The position numbers and the translations under genes are program-made. From Catonia carolina (taxonomy: Eukaryota > Arthropoda > Insecta > Hemiptera > Achilidae): a DNA stretch of 64,000 nucleotides. Location: positions 92,182,541 through 92,246,540 of the forward strand of contig JAQMRL010000008.1 in NCBI GenBank assembly GCA_035578175.1. Reading direction: 5' to 3'. The notes under the pieces were generated by a model, which was not told the DNA's origin, ran no database searches, and saw only the letters and a list, made by a program, of their open reading frames with translations. Of this stretch, positions 35,325 to 46,439 are shown piece after piece; positions within the stretch are counted from its first letter, which is position 1, and every line of letters starts with the position of its first letter.

Positions 35325-35719
35325 TTGCCCATAACACGCAGGTGGAGTTTTAAATTTTTTGCACTCGATCTGCTAGTTCCCGGGCTACCAAAAAAAATTC
35401 TGTTTCTTATCACATGTTCAGCCAATTATATAACTGAAGCATTTAAGAACAGAAGAGGTAATGGTGTAGATGACACTAGTTAGAGTTATTTCCTCTGATA
35501 GTAATGAATTTCATTATACAGCCAGACCCTGTAGTGAATGAAGTGAAGGTGCCATTTGTGGGGTGGAAAGTAGATGCTTTTCAGAGAGCCTGGAATGCTG
35601 ATAAGCATACTTTTCCACTCAGTAAGGAAGGCAATCGTAAACCACCTCATTCCTTGTTTTACTTAGTAAAGCCTCTATAGGTTCAAACCAGCCTTTTGGC
35701 TGATGACCTAAACAACAAC
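35325..35719 (+). repeat. Retroposon family S with perfect 11-bp duplication
   Basis: AATATTTAATA at 35314-35324 and 35720-35730 flank a full copy from TTGCCCATAACACGCAGGTG to the AACAACAACA tail. This copy fixes both element ends and the orientation: the AAC-repeat tail is the 3' end. Typical ~11-bp duplication of a LINE-mobilised retroposon. Confidence 0.9.
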
Positions 35720-35969
35720 AATATTTAATAATTAATTTTTAATTAATAATAATAATAATATAATAAAATAATAATTAATTAATTAATTTGATTTCTATTT
35801 TTTATGTGTTATTGGAAAAATAACTATTTTTTCTTTTCCAATATTAATATTATTTATCTTTTAAAATGCTTTCATTCTCTAATGGGAAAAATTAACACAA
35901 AAAAATTTCTTAAGTGTTAGCTCTGACACATGAGCACATTACAAATTCCCTCTATTCTTTATTCCATTT

Positions 35970-36366
35970 AGGTATTGTTGTTTAGGTCAACAGCCGAAAG
36001 GCTGGTTTGAACCTCTAGAGGTTTTACTAAGTAAAAACGAGGAGTAAGGTGGTTTACCATTGCCTTCCTCACTGAGTTGAAAGATTATGCTTATCAGCAT
36101 GCCAGGCCCTCCGAAAAGCACTCACTTTCCACCCTGCAAATGACACCTTCACTTCATTCACCACAGGGTCTGGCTGCATAGTGAAATTCATTACTCTCAG
36201 AGGAGATAACTCTGACTAGTGTCTTTTACACCTCTACCTCTTCTGTTCTTAAATAGTTCAGTCATATAAGTGGCTGACTATGTGATAAGAAACAGAACTA
36301 TTTTTTTAGCCCTGGACCAAACAGATAGAGTGCAATTAAAATAACACTCCACCAGCCCGTTTTGGG
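35970..36366 (-). repeat. Retroposon family S, young subfamily
   Basis: Inverted copy whose tail (TTGTTGTTTAGGTCAACAGC) faces the S copy at 35.3 kb. ATTTAGGTATT and ATTTAAGTATT flank it. It is nearly identical along its length to 52735-53131, sharing variants such as CCCTCCGAAAAGCACTCACT and CCTGGACCAAACAGATAGAG, so both belong to one recent subfamily. Confidence 0.9.
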
Positions 36367-37341
36367 CATATTTAAGTATTATCATGCTATTTCGAATGGA
36401 TTAAAATGTGCTTAAAATCCATCGTTTCATGGTTTATGTCTGTTTCTGCGGATAATGTCTGTCAAAAAATAGAATTGGTGAGGTCAGGGAGTCGAATAAC
36501 AGAGAAACAAATTGGGGAGGGTGGAATATCATACGGGTAAGACAAAGAAAAAAGACTGAAAAATGCCGACACCCATAGTGATGTGTCCCAAGAACAAATA
36601 AACGGCATTTATTCGAAAAACTTTGTACGTTCACGATCTTAAATAGTATTATAGTATCTTGACAACATTTTCATTCATCACTACATCTCAACAGTTACCA
36701 AGAATACAGCTAATGAAAGAGTGATTTAGCAAGGTGTTGCCAATGAATCCTACGATTGATAGATAACTAGGAGAAGACAAAGAAGGACCGGAGTCCAACA
36801 TATATAATTTTCAGGCTAAATAGCTAATTAAAAAAACTGTAACGCTAATTGAGGAAATATTACTTTTCAAATTTCAGCGCAATTGATCAAATAATTCCTT
36901 CTTCATCTAAAAACCACTTTTTGGTTCCAGGTTATAAAACATGAAAATCAGATAAGATCGGCGTATAGAAAACTTGGCATCATCACAATACTTTCTCGTT
37001 CTATACTAAAGACAGCTATCAAGAAATTAAAAAAAACAGGGGGTAGTGCCAGATTAATGAAAAAGTACCAGGTATTATGTTTTATAGATAATACTTCAGT
37101 AACTCACTTCAGTGTTTATTTCAGTTCCAATTAATTTCATATTGAATTCAATTATGTATTCTCATGTAGATTATGATGATGTATTTTAACGAGTGCAGGT
37201 AATGTAAACCTGAAACAAACAACACAAAATTAAGTTAATTAACCATACTAATTAACCAATCACATAAATAATAATTACACACTGTAAATGACAATAACTC
37301 ATTACCTAATTATCAAGCAGTACTAAATTTCAATCATTTTA
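36367..37341. other. No recognised feature
   Basis: Mixed AT-rich sequence. Short frames here lack recognisable features. Confidence 0.45.
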
Positions 37342-37485
37342 TTACCGATTTTTACTTTCTCTTGCCTATATGAATACGTAAGAAGGAAAGTATTGTTTTC
37401 ATGTCGATTTTTCGAAATCGAGTTTTCACCGGATCTACACGTTTTCAGACCCCCTGAACCCAAAAAAACATGTTTTTAGCGATTG

Positions 37486-37523
<38 letters not shown>

Positions 37524-37712
37524 AAAATATCTCAAGAACGGAACATCGTACGAACTTGAAACTTAAGTTAGGTACCACTAGAGGACCCGATAAGAACATT
37601 TTCATCAAAATCGGTCAACCGAAAGTAGTAGTTTATTCGTGTAATTTTTCACTTTTTTGCGATTTTCTCAAAAACGGCTCCTACAATTTGTTTAAAAATC
37701 GCTTCATTTACT
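37342..37712 (+). repeat. Repeat family Y, module with TG microsatellite
   Basis: Order of blocks: ACTTTCTCTTGCCTATATGA, TTCGAAATCGAGTTTTCACC, GACCCCCTGAACCC, TG microsatellite, ATATCTCAAGAACGGAACAT, AGAGGACCCGA, ATCAAAATCGGTCAACCG, TTTTCTCAAAAACGGCTCC. The same order occurs inverted at 44.0, 45.9 and 50.9 kb, and partly at 61.4 kb. No plausible coding frame. Confidence 0.8.
37489..37520. repeat. TG microsatellite, 16 units
   Basis: Uninterrupted TG repeat embedded in family Y. The position is conserved between copies while length and composition vary. Confidence 0.95.
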
Positions 37713-37734
37713 AAATTTTTTATAAACTAACTTC

Positions 37735-38155
37735 AAAACATAACCTTATTTTAATCATGAGTGAAAGATGCAAAATTAAAATCAACAGTTTGGCTCAAAA
37801 ATACGGAAAATCACTCTTTCACGCTAAACTATGCTCTATAAAAGTTGTAGCTCTTTTAATTTCCTATAAATTTTATTATGTATACTTTTGTCGTAAAATG
37901 TATACTAAGGCTGAAACCTTAAAAAATCGATTTATTTTTACACGATTTCGTGAGAAAAAACAGAAAATCGCTGATTACCGCTAAACTAAGCACAAAATGT
38001 TTGAAATAAAAGTTGTGGGATTTAAAATTCTCCGCATATTTTGTTATACACATTCATATTAAAGTCGCAATCTCAAAAAAAAACAATTTTTTTACAAGAA
38101 AACAGCCTTTCCAAGAATTTTAGCAGACATGGCGCCTACCCTATATTGTAGAGCA
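37735..38155 (-). repeat. Family X module in flipped orientation
   Basis: From TAATCATGAGTGAAAGATGC to GACATGGCGCCTACCCTATA this matches the X module of the copies at 43.6 and 50.3 kb, but relative to the adjoining Y module it is inverted. In the other copies Y and X form one colinear unit, so here two copies were fused or one was rearranged. Confidence 0.7.
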
Positions 38156-38275
38156 TTTCAAGATAGGATATCTCTGTGATCTCTGTGAAAGTTGTGTACC
38201 CAATAAAACGTTAAAAGTTTGTTTAATTTTTATAATAATATAAAATATTTTAAAATTAAATAGATATTGTTAAGA

Positions 38276-38608
38276 ATGGCCAGTAAAATTGGAACATTAG
38301 GTAAAAACAAGACCTCTCCACCTGTTACGCGGTCGAAAATAAACATAACATCCCCCATTAGACTTGAAAGTAAAGTAGCTAAATTAATTGATGAACAAAA
38401 AAACATTAGGGAATCCATAATAAATAGCAATAAATTAAACGAGGATATTAGAAATAAACTGGAACAAGAGATAGCTTCACTTAAAGAGATAATTATAATA
38501 AATGAAAATGATCATAAAGTCGAAATTAATAAACTTATGGAAGCAAATAAAATTTTAGAAAATGAGATAAAATTAGTTAATTTAAAATTAAAAAATGTGG
38601 TAGGGTTA

Positions 38609-38652
<44 letters not shown>

Positions 38653-39366
38653 CAGCAAAATAAATAATACCCCTAAAACCAAATCTAATTCAATGATAAA
38701 AAATGATCCAAAGAAACTTTTGTACAGTGAAGCATTAGGATCTAAAAAAGCTACTAAAATAAACAATAAGAATAAAAACAAGGTCTTGGTGCTTGCGGAC
38801 AGCCACGGACGTGGGTGCTGTGATCTGTTACGTAAAAAATTAAATGATTTTGATGTTAGTGTAGTTTTTAAGCCGAATGCCCCTTTAAAAGAAGAAGTAA
38901 AATCAGCTAAAGATGATTTAAAAACCCTTACTAAGAATGATCATTTGATAATTATCGGAGGAACCAATGATATCAGCTCTAAAAATTTCCAAAATACTCC
39001 TCAAATCTTAAAGACAATTGAAGAACTGGTTCCAATGAGCAATAAAACAAATTTAATCATAAATACAATTCCCGTTCGACATGACAAGCCAGAACTAAAA
39101 GTAACAAAGTAATAAATAAACTAAACCGTGATATTCATAAAAAAATTAATAGCCTAGAAAATAAAACAGTAAACAGGATTAAAATTAATTTTATCAATGA
39201 AAGGCTTAATCGGACTAATTACACTAATCATGGGTTACATTTGAATCAGTCTGGTAAAAACGTGTTGTGTGATACGATAGCATCCCTCGTCACTTGTAAA
39301 CTCCCTGACAAATTAAAAGCTAAAGAGTCTTTTTTAATGAGTTGGCTGAAACAAGGGGTAAAGTGA
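38276..39366 (+). pseudogene. LINE ORF1: coiled coil plus SGNH hydrolase, one frameshift
   Basis: Starts at the ATG of MASKIGTLGKNK. Residues ~25-105 are rich in Lys/Glu/Leu/Ile heptads and should form a coiled coil for trimerisation. A 13-residue Asn run encoded by AAT repeats follows. Then comes the SGNH domain: VLVLADSHGRG with the nucleophile Ser, and IIGGTND (block III Gly/Asn). The first frame stops at 39110-39112. Reading on in the next frame gives INKLNRDIHKKINSLENK and NHGLHLNQSGK, the block V His, ending at 39364-39366. An indel around 39100-39110 therefore splits the domain. In intact elements this protein binds RNA and aids retrotransposition; the substrate of the esterase is unknown. 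There are no zinc knuckles. Confidence 0.85.
38609..38652. repeat. AAT trinucleotide run inside ORF1
   Basis: About 13 AAT/AAC codons give a poly-Asn linker between the coiled coil and the SGNH domain. Trinucleotide expansion keeps the frame. Confidence 0.9.
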
Positions 39367-42300
39367 TAGGAAATATAAGGTTAGGTTTTATTGGTGAAAC
39401 ACAACTGAAGAAGAGATCACACGTTTGTAATTACAGTAACGGTAGGTTAGGTATACATGATGTCAAGTTAGTAAATAAGCTGCGACCAGCTTCCATAATT
39501 GGAGTCAACACAGTTGTAGATAACCAAAATAATCAGGAAAATAATGCATCCCACTTCTCTATTTTACATCAAAATATTCAATATTTAGGGAATAATATGG
39601 ATAGGTTAGATATATTTTTAAGTTCTGAGAACCCAGATATGGTGGTATTTACAGAACACGGGTTAAAATGTCATGAGATGTCACTAATAAACTTTTCAGG
39701 GTTTTCTATTATTGCTTCATATTGTAGGAAAATGCACAAAAGTGGGGGGGGTTTGTATATTAGCTAATGCAAGTAAGAAACTTGACACTCGTAACTTACC
39801 TTATTTAGAACGGTTTTCTCGGGAAATTGATATTGAAGCGGCTGGGGTAGAAGTTAGGTTAGAAAAGAGGGGAAAGATGGCTGTGGTGGGTGTCTATAGA
39901 TCCCCTAATGGTGACTGGGGTCAGTTCTGTTCATCGTTCAGTGAACTACTGGAAGTTTTAACAGAACGATATGTAAAAGTGGTAGTTTTGGGTGATTTTA
40001 ATGTAAATCTTGCTGTTTAAAATAAAATGGCTGAACAGTTTAGAGATATTGTGGAGATGAACAATCTTGATATAAAAGTTAAAGGTTATACAAGAATTAC
40101 TAGTCACTCACAAACCATAATAGATAATATCTTAACAAATATGATGAGTTGTGGGGTTAGGTTAAGGGGTTCAGAGCTCTCTGATCATGGGTACCAAGTA
40201 TTAGAGATTCAGGATTTAGGTAGTCATGTCCCTAATCAAAAAATTATTAAAGAATTTAGGCAGGAAGACCAAGGGAATATTAATTGTTTGTTACACAGTT
40301 TATCCAAAGAGGATTGGAAGACTGTTTTCAATTCTTCTGACATTAATCAGAAATATCATAATTTTATTGAAACATTAAAATTTCATTATAATAATAGTTG
40401 TCCAATTAAAAAGAAAGATGTAAAAAATATTGTCAGGGAAACAGATGAGTGGGTCACAGGGGAAATTTTGAAAATGAGGTCTGAAGTTAGAGATGTATAC
40501 TCAGATTTTCTTTCACATAGGACTACCTTTAACGAACAAAGGTACAAAACTATTAAAAAACATTATGCCAGAGAAGTCCAGAGAGCTAAATGCAAAAAAA
40601 CTGCTGAAGTCCTTCATAAATCACCAAATTTAAACTCAGCTATATGGGAAATAATAAATAAGAATCGAGGTGTAGTTAGCAACAAAGGTTTTACTGACAT
40701 ACCTATTATTGTTAACAAAAACAATGAACCTATACAGAATGGTGTAGAAATTTGTAATTATTTTAACAAATATTACCAGGAAGTAGCTTTAAAACTTAAA
40801 CAACAGATTGAGGAAACAGTGGGATGTTATGATCCAAAAGGTAACAAGGTAGTAAATCAATTCTTATTTAGCCTAGTTTCAAGTGAGGAATTAGAATCAG
40901 TTATTGATAGTTTGAAAAGTAAGAAAACATGTGGGTTAGATGGGATTTCTAGTATAATTGTTAAAGAATGTAAACATCTTTTAATTACTCCTCTCCTTCA
41001 TTTGATTAACTTCTCACTCGAAACAGGTGTATTTCCAAACAAACTGAAGGAGGCTAAAATATTACCTATATTTAAGAATGGAGATAGCCAGTTAGTTGAA
41101 AATTATAGGCCCATAAGTATTTTAAACACAATCAGTAAAATTTTTGAAAAGGTAGTATTTATTAGGTTATTCAGTTTCTTGACTGAAAACCTAATCATCT
41201 CAGAGGATCAGCATGGTTTCCAAAAGGTAGATCAACTAAAGCTGCAATTGTTTCACTTGTGGAGCAAGTAGTTGATATATTGGATGCCGGGGAGAAAGCA
41301 TTGGCAGTGTTTCTGGATCTGAGTAAAGCTTTCGATTGTGTTGATCATGAAATTTTATTGAAAACACTAGAGTCATTAGGCGTTAGGGATGTAGAATTGA
41401 AATGGTTTCAATCTTACGTTATTAATAGATTACAGTGTGTGGAGTTAACTAGGGTTGTTAGAGGGAAACTTACAAAGGTTGTATCTGGAAAGCTTGAAGT
41501 CAAAGCAGGCGTTCCACAAGGGTCAGTTTTAGGTCCAATTCTGTTTCTATTGTATATTAATAGGTTACCAGAAGTCATACCTGATGGCAGAGCTTTGTTG
41601 TTTGCTGATGATACTTCAGTAATCAGTAACAGTTTACTGGTAGATGCTCTTGAAGTAAATACACATGTTAACACAGAGTCCGTAGTACAGTTCTTGAATC
41701 AAATGTTATTAACAGTTAATGGGAAAAGTGTCAGTACTTGCAGTTTAAAAATAAACATAACGTTAAAGAAAGTAGAGAAGTGGATGTAATTATTCATAAT
41801 AATAGTTTAGGGCATGTAGAAACAGTGAAGTTCCTGGGCGTATCTCTAGATAGATCTTTGTCTTGGGACTTCTATATCAATCAAGTTTGTAGTAAAATAT
41901 CATCTGGGGTAATTGCACTAAAACAAATTGCCAGATTAAATGATAAAAAATTACTAATGGCAGCTTATCATGGCCTCATTCTGTCTCATATCCGTTATGG
42001 TATTTTAGTATGGGGTAATTCTAGCATGGGTAATATAAATAGGGTTTTTAAAATTCAAAAGAAAGCTATTAGGTGTATGGTGGGAGCTAACCAGCTAACC
42101 TCATGCAGACCACTATTTAAGGAGCATAAATTGCTTACAGTTCCCGCTCTTTATATTTTTGAGGTGATTATGTATGTTAGGCAAAATAATTTTATGCAGA
42201 ATTTCAATGTTCACAATCATAACACGAGAAACAGGAATAATTATTATGTGGCTAATCACTCCATAAAATTGTTTGAACAAAAACCTACTTATGCAGGGAG

Positions 42301-42424
42301 AAAATTCATGAAGAAATTACCCCAATCTTTAAAGTGTTGTGAGGACTTGAATTTCTTTAAAAAAAATCTGAAAAATTACTTGATCAGTGAAACTTTTTAT
42401 AGCGTACAAGAATTTCTTTCTTGA
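39324..42424 (+). pseudogene. LINE ORF2: AP endonuclease and reverse transcriptase, disabled
   Basis: The open frame starts just before the end of ORF1 (overlap ~40 bp) and lacks a clear ATG. Endonuclease motifs: FSILHQNIQYLGNN, PDMVVFTEHGL with catalytic Glu, VVGVYRSPNGDW, VVVLGDFNVNL. RT motifs: ILPIFKNGD, NYRPISILNTISKIFEKVVF, VFLDLSKAFDCVDH, AGVPQGSVLGPILFLLYIN, LLFADDTSVI (catalytic Asp-Asp at 41601-41612), VKFLGVSLDRSLSW. The C-terminal HIRYGILVWGNS segment is usual for this group. Breaks: an eight-G run at 39744-39751 with one extra base; TAA at 40018-40020; one A lost from the run at 41222-41225; a further shift near 41740. Otherwise complete. Confidence 0.9.
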
Positions 42425-42530
42425 TAGTAGTGATACATTGTGTGATTCTTATATGTATTTCAGTTGTTATATCTGACGACATGTCCTATACTCCTCCTGG
42501 AGTCTCCAGGGTGCAAGAGAAAAAAAAAGG

Positions 42531-42831
42531 AAAAATATATATTATTCTACCAAAGTTTTATGGCTTTTTAAAGATTTAATTGGTAGTGAATCATGAATTA
42601 ACAGTGTTAGACCATTCGTAAAAAATAGTGTCATTGAGTTAACGTTGATTGTGCATGCGGATGGTAGCATGTAATTGTTTTGGTTCTTAAAAACAGTTAT
42701 CTATTGTTAGCCAAGTTGGATTAAGCTTAAGTTATGTAACCGATTTATTTTCTGTAATCTACTTATTTTATATACTTGTTAGAAGACTAAAGTTAACGAT
42801 TAATTTTTCTTTTTTTATTCCTAATTTGTGT
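42531..42831. other. No recognised feature
   Basis: AT-rich sequence between the LINE tail and a W SINE. Confidence 0.45.
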
Positions 42832-43137
42832 ACGTTGCAATCTGTTCAATTCAGAACGATAAGCAACCCCATGACCCAATGAGAGATGAGGATGATGTGT
42901 ATGACGTGTAAATGAGGTGTAGTCTTGTACAGACCCAGACCAACCATTCCTGAGAGAGTATGGTTAATTGAACCTTAACCATCAAAGTACACCGGTAACC
43001 ACTGTCTAGAATTCAAATCCGAATAAAAGTAACTACCTTTACTAAGATTTGAACCAGGAACCTTCGTCTCCGAAAAGCAGCTGTTAAACAGCTGATTTTG
43101 GCGACGACTTTACCTCTAGACCAACACGGTGGGTTGA
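42832..43137 (-). repeat. SINE family W, full-length copy
   Basis: The minus strand begins AACCCACCGTGTTGGTCTAG (A box) and has the B box CTGGTTCAAATCTTAG near 43045. The long body includes TACCGGTGTACTTTGATGGT, TCTCTCAGGAATGGTTGGTC and GGGTCATGGGGTTGCTTATC. It serves as the intact reference for the mariner-interrupted copy at 12.6 kb. Confidence 0.85.
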
Positions 43138-43617
43138 ATTTTATAAATAAATAATTGTAAATTGTTATAAGTTTGCTTAATATTAATTAAAACCAGATCC
43201 CAAATGAACCGAGGCTTAGGTGATAAAATATATTAACGTAAAACTGTAGTACAAAACCGAGTAGGCCTACTATTAATAAATAAATAAGAAAAATACTTGT
43301 TTTAAATCGAAATTTTCGAAAGTAAATCTCTTTTTAAAACTGACTGATAGAACTTGTGATGGATTGCTTCAGTGAATGAGATTGAATGACCACAATTCCA
43401 CGTAAAAATGACAAAATATATAAAATTGGATATAATAAAATTCACTATCTGGATCACTTGTAATCATGAAAATAAATTAAATTAAATAGATCGATTTCCA
43501 ACAAAAATTTTAATATGAAGCACAATAATAATTTAAATAAGTCCCATTTTCGTTGTAGATGCAAATGACCAATGTAGAAAGATTTTACAAAACTTTCTTT
43601 CAATGAACTTAAAACAA
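43138..43617. other. No recognised feature
   Basis: Contains CCAGATCCCAAATGAACC (compare 29.8 kb) and a GTAGGCCTAC palindrome at 43261. Otherwise unassigned. Confidence 0.35.
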
Positions 43618-44448
43618 AATATTAAGGTAATTCTAAAAGACAAAAAATTAGGCGTGAAACACTCATACGACTTTCTCTTCCTAATGTAAATAACGAAAAA
43701 TATTTATGTATAACGCAAAATGAAAATTAACCTCTGTAGAACTTAAAATTACGGATAATTACTAATTGATGCTAAACATAGCTCTAAAGAAAAAAATGCT
43801 TAAAATAAAAGTTGTAAATTTTTTAATTTTCTACGGCGCTTTGATTAAATACACGTTTGTCGTAAAATGCATAGTACTAAAAAGCCCCAATCTTAAAAGA
43901 TCCCATTTTTTATCGATTCTGATGAGCAAAATACAGAAAGTCACTAATTGAAGTTAAACTAAGCGTAGTAGAAAAAATGTTTGAAATGAAAAGTTTTTTA
44001 AATTTCACTTTAATAACATACATTTTTGCCCTAAAATGCATATGAAGGCCGCAATCTCAACAAACCATTTTTTACCTCTAGACTAGAGCACTGGCCCCTC
44101 CCTCAAAATGTTTCAGCATACATGGCGCTCACCCTATCTTCTAGAGCATAAAAATGTAGTAAATGAGGCTATTTTAGAAAATCGTAGGAGCCGTTTTTGA
44201 TGAAAATGTTTGTGTCGGGTTTCCTAGAGGTATCTAACTTAAATTTTAAGTTTTAACTTCGTACGATATTCCGTTTTTGAGATATTCTGTTTATACACAC
44301 ACACATCAATCACTAAAAACATCTTTTTTGGGTTCAGGTGGTCTAAAAATGTGTCATTCTGGAGAAAGCTCGATATCGAAAAATTGAAATGAAAACAACA
44401 TTTTCCTCCCCATATACACCCATAACGGGCAAGAAAAAGTAAAAGACT
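43618..44448 (-). repeat. Repeat family Y/X, long copy
   Basis: X module at 43618-44140 (CATACGACTTTCTCTTCCTA to CATGGCGCTCACCCTATCTT) followed by an inverted Y module at 44160-44448 with a short CA run. This is the canonical joined arrangement. The middle of Y is partly deleted (no CACTTTTTTGCGAT block). Confidence 0.8.
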
Positions 44449-44696
44449 GAATTATAAACCTTCACAAGAGAACGAATTAACTTTAATTAGTCAAATTTTA
44501 GCGTCTTGGCTTAAAAAAAACCATTTTATAACATAAAAGCTCCTAAAACGGTAGACTTGTCGACACATTTTACTAAAATTTCAATTTAAAAACAGAAAAA
44601 ATAAAGTTTGGGAGACCACACTGATTGCATCCTAAACCAAACTATAATGTAGGTATCTCTACGCGGTCAACAATATGGATCATTGGTGACAATACA
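44449..44696. other. No recognised feature
   Basis: Unassigned. Confidence 0.4.
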
Positions 44697-44860
44697 AAGC
44701 CTCCGAGACCTAGTGATTAGCGTGCTTCGCTGCAAAGCGGAGTTCCCGGGTTTGATTCACTGCCAAAGCCTGGAAATTTATTACAAGTTTAAACCCACCG
44801 TTCCTCAACCCAATGTAGTCGTAAATAACCAAGATTTTGAAGAAACTTAAAAAAAAGTGG
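44697..44860 (+). repeat. tRNA-derived SINE, family U
   Basis: A box in GACCTAGTGATTAGCGTGCT and B box in TTCCCGGGTTTGATTCACTG, then CTGGAAATTTATTAC and a tail into AAACTTAAAAAAAAG. The 70-base head would fold only partly as a tRNA. Confidence 0.7.
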
Positions 44861-45691
44861 AACAATTAAACCGAATTTCCGAACGAGAATAGAGCTATCA
44901 ACTGAATTTTTCTAGGGGCACTAATATAATATTTTAATGACTAGAACAATTTTAGTAAACGAAAAAAATTTAGCAATCATTAGACCTATCTTGAGAAAGT
45001 TAAAATAGTACTCCTAATTTTGGGGATAAAAATTTCTCTGAGATTAGCAAAGAAAACCTTAAGTTCTCAAATCGCAGTTCAATCGTCCAGTAAAGTTTGC
45101 TTCAGATAGAGAAAGACAAATAGGGACGGAAATCCTTTACAAAAACTACTTTTTGGCTTCAGAGGGTCGTCTCCCACTCTATACTATATAATAGTTAAAG
45201 AGACTGAGAAAGTAAAATTCTTTAGCATATAGGTTACAGCTTTAAAGAAAGAATAAAAAATACACACAAAAACAACCATAATAAATCACTCCAATGCATT
45301 CTTTCTGGTGGTAAGCAAATGATGCGTGAAGAGCAATGTAGGCTGAGTCCCCACTTCAACTCTCGTTTCCCGTACCGTGATTTGCATGTATACATACACG
45401 CACACACACGTAACCACCGGGTGTACATGGAGAATACAGGTCAAATTCTCAATATTTTAAAACCTGACATAACGTATTATTCGTTTGAAAATTTCTAAAA
45501 CATTTGCAAAAATCTAAACTTGTTAACTAAAACCTTTTAAATCTTCCATGATAATCAATTTCATCATTTGATAATATTTATACAAACAAAAAATATAAAA
45601 AATAAAGCTTCATTGGTCGGTGACCCTTTATAGGAAGAAGATCTCCTCAAAATACAATTTTAAAACAATATAATTCAACATTTGCTATTTA
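44861..45691. other. No recognised feature
   Basis: A CA-rich stretch lies at about 45398-45409. Nothing else recognised. Confidence 0.45.
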
Positions 45692-45916
45692 ATTTGCCCA
45701 TAACAGGCAGGTGAGTGCTAAAATTGCACTCGATCTGTTGATTCCAGGAGTACAAAAAATAGTTCTGTTTCTTATCATATGGTCTTATTATATGGTCAGC
45801 CAGTTATATGACTGAACTATTTAAGGACAGAAGAGGTAGAGATATAAAAGACACTAATCAGAGTTATCTCTTTGAGAGTTATGAATTTCACTATACAGCC
45901 AGACCCGTGGAGAATG
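45692..45916 (+). repeat. Retroposon family S, 3' part lost
   Basis: Runs from TTTGCCCATAACAGGCAGGT to CCAGACCCGTGGAGAATGAG and stops where a family Y segment begins. About 180 bp of the 3' end is missing. Confidence 0.75.
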
Positions 45917-46275
45917 AGTGTAGTAAATAAGGCGATTAAAAAAAACGGAGCTTTTTTGAGAAAATCGCAAAAAAGTGAAAAATAACACGAATAAACTACT
46001 ACTTCCGGTTGACCGATTTTGATGAAAATGTCCGTGTCGAGTCCTCTAGAGGTAGCCTACCTAACGTAAGTTTCAAGTTTCAACGTCGTATGTTTCGTTC
46101 TTGAGATATTCTGTTCACACACATACCAATCGCTAAAACCATGTTTTTTTGGGTTCAGGGGGTCTGAAGAAAACGTGTAGATCCGGTGAAAACTCGATTT
46201 CGAAAAATCGACATGAAAACAATACTTTCCTTCCTATATATTCATACAGGCAAGAGAAAGTACAAAAAAGTAACG
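45917..46275 (-). repeat. Family Y module, joined to truncated S
   Basis: Inverted Y from TGTAGTAAATAAGGCGATTA to CAGGCAAGAGAAAGTA, with only a CACACACA remnant of the microsatellite. Module X is absent. Confidence 0.8.
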
Positions 46276-46439
46276 TTCAGGATCGTTTATTTGCAAAATA
46301 TTTTTAAATCTTAATGCTACATTATTCATCACCTTTTTCATTGATTCAGTCTTCAATTTTTAACATTCTACACTTAGATCTAATACTTAGATCTCAATAA
46401 TTCTTGTACTGAAACAAATGTTTAGAAATTGAATACTGA

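Larger units (their letters stand above)
38156..42530 (+). mobile_element. CR1/Jockey-group LINE, near full length, disabled
   Basis: Two successive coding regions (ORF1 with an SGNH hydrolase domain, ORF2 with endonuclease and reverse transcriptase) and a short 3' region ending in an A-rich tract after CTCCTGGAGTCTCCAGGGTG. I could not find duplications, and the 5' boundary is only placed where family X ends. ORF1 proteins with an esterase domain are known in CR1-type LINEs, which supports the clade. Disabling changes are few: one frameshift in ORF1, three in ORF2 plus one stop, so the insertion is not very old. Confidence 0.9.

Noticed and set aside
35325..36366. LTR pair of a retrotransposon
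   Set aside because: The two similar blocks are inverted, not direct, and each has its own target duplications and AAC tail.
38512..38781. 89-codon minus frame with a long Leu run
   Set aside because: Antisense of the AAT repeat in LINE ORF1.
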